From IMG/VR virus record IMGVR_UViG_3300025626_000045, positions 1 to 42,412 of that record: a DNA stretch of 42,412 nucleotides; one strand, 5' to 3'. Of the stretch, positions 41,114 to 42,412 are shown piece after piece. How positions within the stretch are numbered: position 1 is the stretch's first letter; every line of letters begins with the position of its first letter. The notes under the pieces were generated by a model. It saw only the letters and a list, made by a program, of their open reading frames with translations, made no database searches and was not told the DNA's origin. The DNA is from a virus. A program made the translations under genes and the position numbers.

Positions 41114-42412
41114 TGGAGAATAAAAAAAGCATAGGATTACCTGGTGGACCAAATGAGTTTTTAAAAGACATAACTCAGTACATATCTATAGAAGGGTACA
41201 AGCGGTATAGTAAAGATATAAACAATCCGGTTAATATCATTGAGTCAGGTTCAATAACAATGGAGGATGTAGATTTCCCTGTTATGGGGACTGATAACTT
41301 AGGTAACAGTCAGATGATGATGCCTGGTAATAATTATCAGTTTCCAGGAGATAGGGTGTTTGAAGTACCTATGGCACAGACAGGTTATGAAGTTCCAAAA
41401 AGAAATGGTGTTAGACTAAACTACGATGATCAAGGTAAAGTAATTGGTGAGTCTTCTCATATAATGAAAACCGAAACTGATGGAAAAGGAAATTGGTTTT
41501 CTTTCCCCACATTATTTCAAGATGAAGATGGTACTTGGGATACTACTTATGAAAAACAAATCCAGTTAAATGAAAAAAACTGGATGCCAGCTTATAAAGA
41601 AGCACAGAGAAGGGGAGAAGTTATTGAGTTCGGTACAGATAAAGAAGCTGCTATTAAATTTGGAGAAGGTTCTTGGAAACCTAAAATGAAACGTGGTGGA
41701 GGTTTATTAGATAAAACTATGGAATGCAATAACTGTGGTTGGTCATGGAAAGCTGCAGATGGTGGAGCTGATGTATCTACATGTCATAAGTGCGGTGGTA
41801 GTGCATTACCTAAAGCTCAAGATGGTAAAGAAGCTACAGCTAATACGTTTGGTAATATGGCACATAATCTAATAGATTATTTTACTCCTATAGATAATTC
41901 AAATCCAAATAGAGTAATAAGCAATTATAAACCCAGCATAAGTAAAGATAAAGCAGCAAAATACTACACATATAAAGGACTTATGGATGATGTAGTTAAT
42001 AACCTTACTGATCAGAAAACCATAGATAGAATAAATTCTACTATAAGCAACCTAAAGCAAAAAGCTCCGTCTGAAAAATACCTTGTTGAAAAAATAGGTA
42101 TAAACAGTAATACAAAAGTTAATCCTAGTTTTGAAAGTCTTTATAATTATTTTAAAAACGTAAGAAAAATAAATAAATCTCAACAGATGGGTTCTATAAA
42201 CTTAGGACACTATAAAGTGGATGCAGGTGAAGATGAGAATGGTAAATATATAAGTATTTTTGATACATATGATTGGAACATTTTAGATAAATTTAAACCT
42301 AAAGGTTGGGAAATATACGACAGAGTATATGAGAAGGACTTTAAATACGGTAGTTCTGTACCTAAAGCTCAATTTGGTAGGGAAACTTATACTAGAGAAG
42401 AAAGTGTAGCAA
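41113..42412 (+). CDS. Partial internal-virion/cargo-type protein with zinc ribbon
   Basis: Starting in the stop of the muzzle gene (TAATG at 41111-41115), the frame is open to the window end: 433 codons without a stop. It begins MENKKSIGLPGGPNEFLKDI. Residues about 110-195 carry GESSHIMKTETDGKGNWFSF then PTLFQ, and AYKEAQRRGEVIEFGTDKEA, GEGSWKPKMKRGGG, a block I associate with large phage internal-virion proteins. A zinc ribbon follows (C205-x2-C208, C224-x2-C227; ECNNCGWSWK ... TCHKCGG). Three [MK]AQ-x-G motifs punctuate the chain. In crAss-like phages the gene after the muzzle encodes proteins carried in the tail and ejected into the cell, so that role is inferred. Confidence 0.72.
   Translation, partial: MENKKSIGLPGGPNEFLKDITQYISIEGYKRYSKDINNPVNIIESGSITMEDVDFPVMGTDNLGNSQMMMPGNNYQFPGDRVFEVPMAQTGYEVPKRNGVRLNYDDQGKVIGESSHIMKTETDGKGNWFSFPTLFQDEDGTWDTTYEKQIQLNEKNWMPAYKEAQRRGEVIEFGTDKEAAIKFGEGSWKPKMKRGGGLLDKTMECNNCGWSWKAADGGADVSTCHKCGGSALPKAQDGKEATANTFGNMAHNLIDYFTPIDNSNPNRVISNYKPSISKDKAAKYYTYKGLMDDVVNNLTDQKTIDRINSTISNLKQKAPSEKYLVEKIGINSNTKVNPSFESLYNYFKNVRKINKSQQMGSINLGHYKVDAGEDENGKYISIFDTYDWNILDKFKPKGWEIYDRVYEKDFKYGSSVPKAQFGRETYTREESVA

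Noticed and set aside
1-42412. Stop-codon reassignment, as in some crAss-like phages
   Set aside because: TAA, TAG (for example at 3536, 9705, 15581) and TGA (2086) all end genes at sensible places and no gene is interrupted by one of them.

Overview
The window looks like the late (virion and packaging) half of a strictly lytic, tailed dsDNA phage that infects a Bacteroidota host. It most resembles the crAss-like podoviruses, probably an aquatic or flavobacterial lineage. Three things support this. The gene order is IHF/HU-like protein, PD-(D/E)XK nuclease, large terminase, portal, scaffold, capsid, fibres, ring proteins, then a very large tail 'muzzle/stabilisation' protein followed by a presumed cargo protein. 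The DNA is AT-rich, with A-rich rather than Shine-Dalgarno leaders. The only leftward gene is the 5' end of a gene at the extreme left, which implies a divergent early/late layout. TAA, TAG and TGA all end genes, so no stop-codon reassignment is seen. I see no integrase, tRNA or CRISPR array. Family names come from recognised motifs and gene order; no database was searched.

Layout. 1-83: start of a leftward gene. 84-604: non-coding divergent junction, richer in G+C than its surroundings and with possible RNA structure. 605-3155: tightly coupled small genes, including several very basic proteins, a holin-like membrane protein, a secreted thioredoxin-like protein without catalytic cysteines, and a small beta-rich virion protein. 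3227-7525: a helical protein, amidase endolysin, winged-helix-like protein, IHF/HU-like protein, Cys-cluster protein, PD-(D/E)XK nuclease and a GroES-like co-chaperonin. 7518-15583: large terminase, portal, scaffold and major capsid protein, ending in a strong terminator. 15650-18215: capsid-associated and connector genes plus a Dps/ferritin-like protein with a complete ferroxidase ligand set. 18340-31373: virion surface and fibre genes, including a 1502-residue fibre with a C-terminal S74 chaperone domain and a 736-residue protein with a von Willebrand A (vWA) domain. 31486-34970: metallophosphoesterase, a conserved unknown and two ring-type connector proteins. 34985-41113: a 2042-residue muzzle/stabilisation protein carrying a second vWA domain as an insertion. 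41113-end: a partial internal-virion or cargo-type protein.

Expression. Genes run rightward in blocks, many joined by TAATG or ATGA overlaps that suggest coupled translation. Block boundaries carry intrinsic terminators, three of which are followed directly by AT-rich promoter-like elements or sit close to one. An exact 12-base element, TTTGTATATTAT, occurs in three intergenic gaps, and a second element, TTATATTTACA, in two more; I read them as candidate late promoters. Together the genes cover capsid folding (GroES-like), assembly (scaffold, capsid, portal), packaging (terminase), host recognition (fibres and vWA modules), DNA ejection (muzzle, rings, cargo) and lysis (amidase, holin-like protein).
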